Assembly (NCBI RefSeq): GCF_000686025.1
Contig: NZ_JMLQ01000002.1
Span: 124,001 to 188,000, forward strand
Direction of reading: 5' to 3'
DNA from: Rhodococcus sp. UNC23MFCrub1.1
GTDB taxonomy: Bacteria > Actinomycetota > Actinomycetes > Mycobacteriales > Mycobacteriaceae
Length of the DNA stretch: 64,000 nt
Shown in pieces: positions 55,810 through 64,000 of this stretch. The notes under the pieces are model-generated. The model was not told where the DNA came from. It made no database searches and saw only the letters and a program-made list of their open reading frames with translations. Position numbers and translations under genes: made by a program. Each line of letters starts with the position of its first letter. The first letter of the stretch is position 1.

Positions 55810-58800
55810 ATGACGGATGGCACTCCCGACGAGACCTCGAACGAGGACCGGTCGCGGGCGGAACGTCCGGGACGCGCGGGGGCACCCCGCCGCGAGCGTC
55901 CGACCAGGGAACGCCCGCGTCGCCGGCAGCGTCCTCGCGCGGCCACCCTGCCGCAGATCCTCGCGGCCGCCGTGGAGGCGAACGCCGACGGTGTGGCTCT
56001 CGTGTTCCGCGACGAGTCCGGCGCGACCACCGAGTGGACCTACCGCGAGCTCGATGCGGCGTCGTCGAAGCTGGCGCGCGAGCTGATCGCGCGCGGCATC
56101 GGCGCCGAGGACGTGGTGGCGCTGGCCGTCACGCGGTCCGCCGAGTCGATCCTGTCGATCTGGGCGGTCGCCAAGACCGGTGCGGCATACGTGCCGGTCG
56201 ATCCGAAGTACCCCGCGGACCGCATCGAGTACATGCTCACCGATTCGGGGGCCACCCTCGGGATCACCACTACGGAGCACCGCGAGACCCTGCCGGAGGG
56301 AGTGGGCCCCAGCTGGCTCGTCCTGGGCGACGCCGACCTGGACGCCGCCGTCGACGCACGGTCCGCCGAGCCGGTCACCTACGCCGATCGCGTGCGGGTG
56401 CTCGGCCCCGCGAACACGGCCTACATGATCTACACGTCCGGATCGACGGGTCGACCCAAGGGCGTCGAGGTGACGCACGCCGGCCTCTCGAGCCTGGTCG
56501 CCGAGCAGCGTGAGCGCTTCGGTATCGACGCGTCCGCCCGCACCCTCGCCGTCGCGTCCCCGAGCTTCGACGCCTCGGTCTTCGAACTGCTCATGGCCGT
56601 GGGGTCCGGAGCGACGATGGTCGTCTCGCCGCCCGACGTCTTCGGTGGCGACGATCTGACGGCTCTGCTGCACGAGCAGCGGGTGACCCATGCCGTCATC
56701 ACCCCGTCCGTGCTGGCCTCGGTCACGCCGTCGGAGTTGCCCGACCTGCGGGTCGTGGTCACCGCCGGTGAGGCGTGCCCGCCGGAACTGGTGTCCCGCT
56801 TCGTGACCGACACCCGCCGCATGTTCAACGGCTTCGGTCCGACCGAGGCCACCATCATGACCAACTGCGCGGAGCTGTTCCCGGACGCGCCCGTCTCCAT
56901 CGGCGGCGCGATCCGCGACTTCCGCACGCCCGTGCTCGACGGCCGCCTGCGCGACGTCCCGGCCGGTGTCGCCGGTGAGCTGTACGCGGCCGGCCCCGGT
57001 CTGGCCCGCGGGTATCACGGTCGGCCGTCGCTCACCGCGGAGCGTTTCGTCGCGGACCCCTTCGGTGAACCCGGCTCGCGCGTGTACCGCACCGGTGACC
57101 TCGCCCGCGTGCGCAGCGGCGGCGCGGTCGACTACCTGGGCCGCTCCGACTTCCAGGTGAAGGTCCGCGGGTTCCGCATCGAACTCGGCGAGATCGACGC
57201 CGCCCTGACGGCGCACCCGGACGTCCGCTTCGCCGCGGCGGCCGGTCATCAGCTGCCCGACGGCTCGACGGTGCTCGTGGCCTACGTGCAGCCCGAGCCG
57301 GGCCACGAGATCGACGTCGACGACGTCACGGCCTTCGTCGGCCGGAGCCTCACCGCGTACATGGTGCCGTCCGAGATCATCGTCATCGACGCCGTGCCCC
57401 TCACACCCGTCGGCAAGCTCGATCGCGCGGCGCTGCCGCAGCCGACCATCGGCACGTCGACGAAGGAGTACCGGGCTCCCGAGACCCGGACCGAGATCAC
57501 GGTGTCCGAGGTGCTGGCGGACCTGTTGTCGGCCGAGCGCGTGGGTCTGGACGACACCTTCTTCGAACTCGGTGGCAACTCGCTGCTCGCGACGCAGGTG
57601 GTCGCCCGGATCAACCAGGCGGCGCAGTCCCGCATCGCGGTGCGGGACGTGTTCGAGGCGACCTCGGTCGCGGATCTCGCCGCGCGCGTGGATCTCTCGC
57701 TCGGTGCCCCCGAGCGGCCGCCGCTCGTGCGCCGTGACCGCTCGGGCGACCTGCCGCTGTCCTACGCCCAGCAGCGGATGTGGCTCACCAACCAGTACGA
57801 CGTGACGTCGCCCGCGTACAACCAGCCGGTCGTGCTGCGGATGACGGGTGCGCTGGATCTCGAGGCGCTCGGCCACGCGTTCGAGGATCTCATCACGCGG
57901 CACGAGACGCTGCGCACCGTCTACCCGCAGACCGACAGTGGTCCGGTGCAGCGCATCGAGCCCGCGTCGTCGGTGTCGGTGGTGCTCGATCCGGAGCGGA
58001 TCGACGAGAGCTCGGTGTACGAGCGACTGACCCCGGTGGTGCTCGACGGCTTCGACGTGTCGTCCTCGGTACCCTTCCGTGCCAAGCTGTTCCAGATCGC
58101 GGACCAGGACTACGTCCTCGCCGTGGTCATGCACCACATCGCCAGTGACGGTGGATCTCTCGCCCCGCTGGTGCGCGACCTCACCACGGCCTACGTGGCG
58201 CGCAGCGCCGGTGCGGCTCCCGAGCTGCCCGAGCTCGAGGTGCAGTACGCGGACTACGCGATGTGGCACCGTGAGCTCCTCGGCGACGAGAGCGACCCGG
58301 AGTCGTTGAGCGCCAAGCAGATCGACTTCTGGACGCGCGCCCTCGCCGGTACTCCCGAGGTCATCGAACTCCCCTCCGACCGGACGCGACCGGCGCAGCC
58401 GTCGTCCCGCGGTGCGACGGTGCCGTTCCGACTCGAGTCGGACGTCGTCGAGGGTCTGAACGACCTCGCGCGACGCACCAACTCGACGCTGTTCATGGTG
58501 GTGCACGCCGCCCTGGCCGTGCTGCTCTCGCGCATGGCCGCGACCGACGACGTGTCCGTCGGCACGCAGATCGCGGGCCGCGGCGAGCAGGCGCTCGATC
58601 CGCTCGTCGGCATGTTCGGCAACACGCTGGTCCTGCGATCGCATCTGGAGCCGGGGGAGTCGTTCGAGGACTTCCTGCTCCGCACCCGCACCGCGGACCT
58701 CGATGCACTGGGCAACTCGGACCTGCCGCTGGACCGGCTGGTCGAGATCCTGCGACCCCAGCGCTCGCTCGCCTACGCGCCGCTGTTCCAGGTACTGCTC

Positions 58801-61800
58801 ATGCTGCAGAACTTCGAACGCACCGAGATCGAGCTGCCCGACGTCACCATCGGTCTCCTCGACTCGGACGTGCCAGTCGCGAAGCTCGACCTGACGCTGA
58901 CGCTCATGGAGCAGGTGAACCCCGACGGGTCGCCCGGTCCCATCGACGGATCGCTGCTGTACGCCACGGATCTGTTCGACGAACCCACCGCACGCACCAT
59001 CGCGGAACGCTACGTCGGCATCCTCGCCGCCGTCGTGGCCGATTCCTCCACCGCCGTCGGCGATCTCCCGCTGACCACCTCCGGCGAGCAGACGCAGCTC
59101 GCCGCGCTGCGCGGCATCGACGCTCCGCTGCCCGCCGAGACCCTCGTCGACGCGTTCCGCCGCGGCGCCGCACAGGATCCGAGTCGGACCGCGCTCGTGT
59201 ACGAGGGGACCTCTCTCACGTATGCCGAGTTCTCCACGCGGGTGAACCTGTTGGCACGGCACCTCGTCGCACTGGGGGTCGGTCCCGACGCCCGCGTGGC
59301 CGTCGGCATGCGCCGCTCGCTCGAGATGATGATCGGGATCTACGCGGTGCTCGAGGCCGGTGGCGCCTACGTGCCGGTGGATCCGGACCACCCGCACGAG
59401 CGCACCGAGTACGTCCTGTCCAGCGCCGCACCCGTCGTCGTGCTGACCACCACGCGCGATCACCGGGACCTGCCCGAGCACCACAACGTGATCGACGTCG
59501 ACACGGTCGATCTCGCCGACGTGTCCGCGGAGCCGCTGACGGATGCGGAGCGGACGGGCACGCTCGTGCCGTCCAACATCGCCTACATCATCTACACATC
59601 GGGCTCGACCGGCCGCCCCAAGGGCGTGGCGGTCTCGCACCGCTCCGTCCTGAACCAGATGCTCTGGATGCACGAGACGTACGACCTCACGGTCGGCGAC
59701 ACGATGCTGCAGAAGACGCCGGTGACGTTCGACGCGTCGGTGTGGGAACTCTTCCTGCCCTTGCAGCTCGGAGCCACCCTCGTCGTCGCGCGTCCGGACG
59801 GCCACCTCGACGTGCAGTACCTGCTCGACCAGGCGCGCTCGCACGGCATCGCGATCCTCGAGTTCGTACCGTCCATGCTCGAGCTCTTCATGTCCGATGC
59901 CGGTCTGGCCCTGCCGGGATCGCTGCGCTACCTGTCGGTGGGCGGCGAGGCGTTGTCCGCCGATCTGGTGCGTCGGTTCGCGGCCTCGTCGGCCGCCGAG
60001 CTCGACAACACGTACGGCCCCACCGAGGCGACGGTCACGTCCACGCTGCACCGGACCACCGACGCCGACGTCCGTACCGTGCCCATCGGTCGCCCGATCC
60101 GTAACACCGGTGCGCGCGTGCTGGACTCGCGTCTGCACGACGTTCCGGTCGGTGTCCCGGGAGAGCTCTATCTCACGGGCGCGCAGCTGGCTCGTGGGTA
60201 CTTCGGTCGGCCCGACCTCACCGCCGATCGCTTCGTCGCCGATCCCCGCACGACCGGTGAGCGGATGTACCGGACCGGCGACCTCGTCTCGGTCACCGCG
60301 TCGGGTGAGCTGGAGTTCCTCGGCCGCACCGACTTTCAGGTCAAGCTCCGTGGTCTGCGCATCGAGCTCGGCGAGATCGAGTCCGCTCTCACAGCGCACC
60401 CGGACGTGGCCCGCGCCGTGGCCATCGTGCACTCCGACGAGCGCACCGGCGAAGCTCTGGTGGCGTACATCGTGCCGGAGGCCGGGCGCGCACCGGAACT
60501 GGCGAGTGTCCTCGACCTGGTCGCCGAGCGCGTCCCCGCGTACATGGTGCCGTCACACCTGACGGTGCTCGACGAGATCCCGCTCAGCCCCAGCGGCAAG
60601 CTCGACCGCCGCGCTCTGCCCGAGCCCGTGGACGTGTCCGGACCGCGGGAGTACCGGGCTCCGGAGACGGTGTCCGAGAAGGTCGTCGCGGACGTCTTCT
60701 CCGCACTGCTCGATGCCCCGCGCGTCGGCATCGACGACTCGTTCTTCGAGCTCGGCGGCAACTCGCTGGTCGGCATGCGCGCCGTCGCGCGGGTCAACGA
60801 GGCGCTGTCCAGCTCCATCGGCGTCCGCGATCTGTTCGAGAAGCCCACGGTGGCCGCGCTCGCCGCCCGGATCGATGCCGCGGCACACACCGGCCGTACC
60901 CGGCCCGTGCTGGCGCCGCGGGAGCGCCCGGAGCGGATCCCGCTGTCGCTCGCGCAGTCCCGCATGTGGTTCGTCAACCAGTTCGACACCGAGTCGGCGG
61001 CCTACAACATTCCGCTCGTCATCACGCTGCGCGGCGCGCTCGACGTGGACGTGCTGCGCGCGGCCGTCGGCGACGTGCTCGAGCGCCACGAGTCTCTGCG
61101 TACGCTCTACCCGCAGGTGGACGGCACGCCGTACCAGGTGATCCTGCCCGCCGATCGGGTCGCCGGACAATTCGCCGTGACCGAGGTCGCCGCGGACGAC
61201 GTGCAGGCGCGCGTACTCGACATGGTGACCTCCGGCTTCGACGTCACCGCGGAGGTGCCGCTGCGCGGCGCACTGTTGCGGACGTCGGACACCGAGGCCG
61301 TGCTGGCGTTCGTCGTGCACCACGTCAGTGCCGACGGATTCTCGATGGGCCCGCTCGCCCGCGACGTCATGACCGCCTACGCGGCACGTCAGGCCGGCAC
61401 GCCGGCGTGGTCCGAGAACGGCCCGCTGCGTCCGCTGACCGTGCAGTACGCCGACTTCTCCCTGTGGCAGCGCGAGATGCTGGGCTCCGAGTCCGACCCG
61501 GAATCACTGGCGTCGCAGCAGGAGTCGTACTGGGTGACGCAGCTCGACGATCTGCCGGAGGTGCTCACGCTCCCGTCGGACCGCCCGCGTCCCGCGGTGT
61601 CCACCGGGGCCGGGTCCGCGGTCCACCACACGATCGATGCCGAGATCCACACTCGCGCGGCAGACTTCGCACGCGCCCACGACGCGAGCCTCTTCATGGT
61701 CGTGCACAGTGCGCTCGCCGTCGTACTCGCCCGACTGTCGAACACCACCGACATCGCCGTCGGTGCCCCCATCGCCGGTCGCGGCGAGGAAGCGCTCGAC

Positions 61801-64000
61801 GACCTCGTCGGCATGTTCGTCAACACGCTCGTGCTGCGCACGCAGGTCTCGCCGCACGCCACGTTCACCGAGCTGCTCGCCGAGACGAAGACCGTGGACC
61901 TCGGCGCCTTCGGCAACGCGGACATCCCCTTCGAGCGGCTCGTCGAGGTCCTCGCTCCGGAGCGCTCGACATCGCACAACCCGCTCTTCCAGGTGGCGCT
62001 GGCGTTCCAGAACCTCGAGCGCACGACGTTCGAACTCGGCGGCCTCGAGGTCGCCCGGTACGACGCCGGCATCCACTCCGCGAAGTTCGACCTGTCCATC
62101 GAGATCACCGAGACGGTGGAGGACGGCGGGCAGGCCGGAGGCCGGTCGGGTGACGTACAGGCCGCGGGCATGACGATGGAGGTGACGTACTCGACCGACC
62201 TGTTCGATGCGGAGACCGTCACGCTGTTCTGCGAGCGCTTCGAGCGCGTGCTGGCCGCGGCGATCGAGACGCCCGACCGCGCCGTCGGCGACATCCCACT
62301 GCTCGACTCCGAGGAGGCGGCGTCGTTGGCACCCGTCACCGGGGACGACGCTGTGGCGGAGCGGACGCTCGGCGACCTCCTCGTCGATGCCGTCGAGAGC
62401 AACCCCGACGGCCCGGCACTGGTCTTCGACTCCGCGGTCCTGTTCGACGGGACGTCGGTGTCCTACCGCGAACTCGGCGAGTTCTCGGCTCGACTCGCCC
62501 GCGTGCTCATCGACCGGGGCATCGGAGCCGGATCCGCCGTGGCGCTGTCCGTCCCGCGCTCCGCGGAGTCGGTCGCGTTGATGTGGGCGGTGACCCGTAC
62601 GGGTGCGGCCTTCGTCCCGATCGACCCCAACTACCCGGCCGATCGCATCGAGCACATGGTGACCGACTCGGGCGTCCGTGTCGGCCTGACGCTCGGCGTG
62701 CACCGGGCGTCCCTGCCCGACGAGATCGACTGGCTCGTCGTCGATTCCGACGAGATCCGGGCACAGGTCTCGGCCGCGTCGGCGGATCCGATCACCGACG
62801 CCGACCGCCGGACGGCCGTCACGCCGGCCGACCGCGCGTACATCATCTACACCTCGGGTTCCACCGGTCTGCCCAAGGGCGTCTCGGTGTCCCATCGTGG
62901 TCTGAACCAGCTCGGGGTCTCCCAGCGCGAGCAGTACCGCGTCGAGAGCGACTCGCGCGTCATGCACTTCGCGTCGCCGAGCTTCGATGCCTCACTGCTG
63001 GAGCTGCTGCTCGCGGTTCCCGCTGCCGCCGCGCTGGTCATCGTTCCCACCACCGTGTACGGCGGTGAGGAGCTGGCGCAGTTCCTGCGCCGTCACGCGG
63101 TGACGCACGCGTTCATCACCCCGGCCGCGCTGGCCTCGGTGGACCACTCGGGTCTCGAAGCGTTGCAGACCATCTCGGTCGGCGGCGAGGCGTACTCGCA
63201 GGACCTGGTCACCAGGTTCGCGCCGGGTCGCCGCATGCTCAACGTGTACGGACCGACCGAGACCACGATCGTCTCGCACATCGGCAAGCCGATGGTGCCG
63301 GGTGGCCCGATGCCGTTCGGTGGCCCGATCCGCGGCGGTCGCGCCATGGTCCTCGACGCTCGGCTCAACCCCGTCCCCGTCGGTGTTCCCGGCGACCTCT
63401 ACACCGCGGGCCCCGGTGTGGCGCAGCACTATCACGAGCGTCGGGCACTCTCGTCCGAGCGGTTCGTCGCCGATCCGTACGGCGAGCCCGGTGCTCGCAT
63501 GTACCGCACGGGCGACGTCGTGCGCTGGTGGCGCCGCCCCGAGACGGGTGACCTCGAACTCGAGTACGTGGGTCGTGGCGACTCGCAGATCAAGATCCGC
63601 GGGTTCCGCATCGAGCCCGGCGAGATCGACGCCGTCGTGTCCTCGCACCCCGAGGTGCAGTTCGCGCTGACCACTCCCTTCACCACCGCTGCCGGGTCCA
63701 AGGTGCTGGTCACCTACGTCACGCTGACCGCGGGATCGTTGCTGCGCGAGTCGGACGTCACCGAGTGGGCAGCGGAATCACTTCCCGCGCACATGGTCCC
63801 GTCCGCCGTGGTCGTCATGGACGAGGTGCCGCTGGGTGCCACGGGCAAGGTCGACCGACGGGCTCTGCCGACGCCCGAGTTCGGTACCGACACCGACACG
63901 TACCGCGAACCCGCCACCGAGACCGAACGCGCGCTGGCAGCGGTCTTCGCCGACGTGCTCGGCGTCGATCGGGTCGGCGCGGACGACGACTTCTTCGCAC
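55810..64000 (+). CDS. Nonribosomal peptide synthetase NRPS2: A-T-C-A-T-C-A-(T), 3' end outside window
   Basis: The frame from ATG 55810 stays open to the window edge (2,730 residues). After an Arg-rich N-terminal linker of about 45 residues, with no C domain, come the following. A1: YTSGSTG at 208. T1: LGGNSL serine near 591. C1: HHIASDG at 773. A2: YTSGSTG at 1261. T2: LGGNSL serine near 1652. C2: HHVSADG at 1835. A3: YTSGSTG at 2347. The start of a third carrier (ADDDFFA) is cut off. Pocket readings are D-A-F-V-V-A-G-I-M, D-A-W-E-S-G-T-V-T (acidic residue at 278, possibly a basic substrate) and D-A-L-F-S-G-V-I-V; none is a confident match. A1-T1 lacks its own C domain and presumably uses C3 of NRPS1. 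A REP-like repeat is inserted in frame at 62128-62150. Confidence 0.95.
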   Translation, partial: MTDGTPDETSNEDRSRAERPGRAGAPRRERPTRERPRRRQRPRAATLPQILAAAVEANADGVALVFRDESGATTEWTYRELDAASSKLARELIARGIGAEDVVALAVTRSAESILSIWAVAKTGAAYVPVDPKYPADRIEYMLTDSGATLGITTTEHRETLPEGVGPSWLVLGDADLDAAVDARSAEPVTYADRVRVLGPANTAYMIYTSGSTGRPKGVEVTHAGLSSLVAEQRERFGIDASARTLAVASPSFDASVFELLMAVGSGATMVVSPPDVFGGDDLTALLHEQRVTHAVITPSVLASVTPSELPDLRVVVTAGEACPPELVSRFVTDTRRMFNGFGPTEATIMTNCAELFPDAPVSIGGAIRDFRTPVLDGRLRDVPAGVAGELYAAGPGLARGYHGRPSLTAERFVADPFGEPGSRVYRTGDLARVRSGGAVDYLGRSDFQVKVRGFRIELGEIDAALTAHPDVRFAAAAGHQLPDGSTVLVAYVQPEPGHEIDVDDVTAFVGRSLTAYMVPSEIIVIDAVPLTPVGKLDRAALPQPTIGTSTKEYRAPETRTEITVSEVLADLLSAERVGLDDTFFELGGNSLLATQVVARINQAAQSRIAVRDVFEATSVADLAARVDLSLGAPERPPLVRRDRSGDLPLSYAQQRMWLTNQYDVTSPAYNQPVVLRMTGALDLEALGHAFEDLITRHETLRTVYPQTDSGPVQRIEPASSVSVVLDPERIDESSVYERLTPVVLDGFDVSSSVPFRAKLFQIADQDYVLAVVMHHIASDGGSLAPLVRDLTTAYVARSAGAAPELPELEVQYADYAMWHRELLGDESDPESLSAKQIDFWTRALAGTPEVIELPSDRTRPAQPSSRGATVPFRLESDVVEGLNDLARRTNSTLFMVVHAALAVLLSRMAATDDVSVGTQIAGRGEQALDPLVGMFGNTLVLRSHLEPGESFEDFLLRTRTADLDALGNSDLPLDRLVEILRPQRSLAYAPLFQVLLMLQNFERTEIELPDVTIGLLDSDVPVAKLDLTLTLMEQVNPDGSPGPIDGSLLYATDLFDEPTARTIAERYVGILAAVVADSSTAVGDLPLTTSGEQTQLAALRGIDAPLPAETLVDAFRRGAAQDPSRTALVYEGTSLTYAEFSTRVNLLARHLVALGVGPDARVAVGMRRSLEMMIGIYAVLEAGGAYVPVDPDHPHERTEYVLSSAAPVVVLTTTRDHRDLPEHHNVIDVDTVDLADVSAEPLTDAERTGTLVPSNIAYIIYTSGSTGRPKGVAVSHRSVLNQMLWMHETYDLTVGDTMLQKTPVTFDASVWELFLPLQLGATLVVARPDGHLDVQYLLDQARSHGIAILEFVPSMLELFMSDAGLALPGSLRYLSVGGEALSADLVRRFAASSAAELDNTYGPTEATVTSTLHRTTDADVRTVPIGRPIRNTGARVLDSRLHDVPVGVPGELYLTGAQLARGYFGRPDLTADRFVADPRTTGERMYRTGDLVSVTASGELEFLGRTDFQVKLRGLRIELGEIESALTAHPDVARAVAIVHSDERTGEALVAYIVPEAGRAPELASVLDLVAERVPAYMVPSHLTVLDEIPLSPSGKLDRRALPEPVDVSGPREYRAPETVSEKVVADVFSALLDAPRVGIDDSFFELGGNSLVGMRAVARVNEALSSSIGVRDLFEKPTVAALAARIDAAAHTGRTRPVLAPRERPERIPLSLAQSRMWFVNQFDTESAAYNIPLVITLRGALDVDVLRAAVGDVLERHESLRTLYPQVDGTPYQVILPADRVAGQFAVTEVAADDVQARVLDMVTSGFDVTAEVPLRGALLRTSDTEAVLAFVVHHVSADGFSMGPLARDVMTAYAARQAGTPAWSENGPLRPLTVQYADFSLWQREMLGSESDPESLASQQESYWVTQLDDLPEVLTLPSDRPRPAVSTGAGSAVHHTIDAEIHTRAADFARAHDASLFMVVHSALAVVLARLSNTTDIAVGAPIAGRGEEALDDLVGMFVNTLVLRTQVSPHATFTELLAETKTVDLGAFGNADIPFERLVEVLAPERSTSHNPLFQVALAFQNLERTTFELGGLEVARYDAGIHSAKFDLSIEITETVEDGGQAGGRSGDVQAAGMTMEVTYSTDLFDAETVTLFCERFERVLAAAIETPDRAVGDIPLLDSEEAASLAPVTGDDAVAERTLGDLLVDAVESNPDGPALVFDSAVLFDGTSVSYRELGEFSARLARVLIDRGIGAGSAVALSVPRSAESVALMWAVTRTGAAFVPIDPNYPADRIEHMVTDSGVRVGLTLGVHRASLPDEIDWLVVDSDEIRAQVSAASADPITDADRRTAVTPADRAYIIYTSGSTGLPKGVSVSHRGLNQLGVSQREQYRVESDSRVMHFASPSFDASLLELLLAVPAAAALVIVPTTVYGGEELAQFLRRHAVTHAFITPAALASVDHSGLEALQTISVGGEAYSQDLVTRFAPGRRMLNVYGPTETTIVSHIGKPMVPGGPMPFGGPIRGGRAMVLDARLNPVPVGVPGDLYTAGPGVAQHYHERRALSSERFVADPYGEPGARMYRTGDVVRWWRRPETGDLELEYVGRGDSQIKIRGFRIEPGEIDAVVSSHPEVQFALTTPFTTAAGSKVLVTYVTLTAGSLLRESDVTEWAAESLPAHMVPSAVVVMDEVPLGATGKVDRRALPTPEFGTDTDTYREPATETERALAAVFADVLGVDRVGADDDFFA
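62128..62150 (+). repeat. REP-like element inside NRPS2
   Basis: This is an exact copy of the unit at 17858 and 17885 (core CAGGCCGGAGGCCGGTCG). It is read in frame as GGQAGGRSG near residue 2110, in the loop at the end of condensation domain C2. The corresponding loops of the other C domains in this locus are shorter. Confidence 0.8.

Noticed and set aside
55684-60432. Long minus-strand open frame across NRPS2
   Set aside because: Same reason: composition bias opposite a real multimodular gene, no recognisable domain.

Overview
The window is high-GC actinobacterial chromosome, most likely from a mycolic-acid-producing genus close to Rhodococcus. Supporting signs are the gene families (TIGR03084, DUF3558 lipoproteins, an MftF-like glycosyltransferase, AtuA plus acyl-CoA carboxylase), very frequent ATGA/GTGA/TGATG gene overlaps, GTG starts on fusA and tuf, and several promoters placed so that transcription would begin at the start codon (leaderless mRNAs). 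I could not run a taxonomic search, so the genus is inference.

Layout. 1-9 kb: small regulators and transporters (DUF1707 fragment, PadR, acyl-ACP thioesterase with type II dehydroquinase, two MFS exporters, LacI, a PlsC-like acyltransferase, MerR with an aldo/keto reductase, a membrane protein). 9.4-19.4 kb: one tightly packed catabolic operon (TIGR03084, AtuA, acyl-CoA dehydrogenase, carboxyltransferase, biotin carboxylase, second acyl-CoA dehydrogenase, enoyl-CoA hydratase, TetR), with a perfect palindromic operator in front. It looks like a branched acyl-CoA or acyclic terpene route of the liu/atu type. 19.4-25.2 kb: two DUF3558 lipoproteins, then rpsL-rpsG-fusA-tuf with promoter and terminator. 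25.2-34.8 kb: secreted OB-fold protein, Asp23-like protein, glutamate racemase-like protein, MFS, nickel/cobalt permease, an unusual MurE-like ligase divergent from a GNAT plus small alarmone synthetase pair, and an NCS1 transporter with a GntR regulator. 35-46.3 kb: orphan MftF-like glycosyltransferase, GAF regulator with aldehyde dehydrogenase and DUF779, a DUF559/AbiEi gene bracketed by 41-bp repeats, ethanolamine permease with EutBC, and an amidohydrolase. The aldehyde dehydrogenase and ethanolamine genes fit together: EutBC releases acetaldehyde, which the dehydrogenase could oxidise.

46.3-64 kb: a large nonribosomal peptide synthetase locus that runs off the window. NRPS1 (2,891 aa) reads C-A-T-C-A-T-C followed by a degenerate, truncated adenylation domain and no carrier domain. 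NRPS2 (over 2,730 aa, incomplete) starts directly with a complete A-T and continues C-A-T-C-A. The third module therefore seems split between two proteins, with a relic A domain at the break. Module 2 carries a recognisable threonine pocket; the other pockets are not assignable by eye. No MbtH, thioesterase or aryl-acid genes lie inside the window.

Small repeats run through the region: an 18- to 23-nt REP-like palindrome (2 copies in tandem inside the enoyl-CoA hydratase gene, 1 inside NRPS2, variants elsewhere), two copies of a ~64-nt nested palindrome, and the 41-bp pair around the DUF559 gene. Several sit in frame inside genes or supply stop codons.
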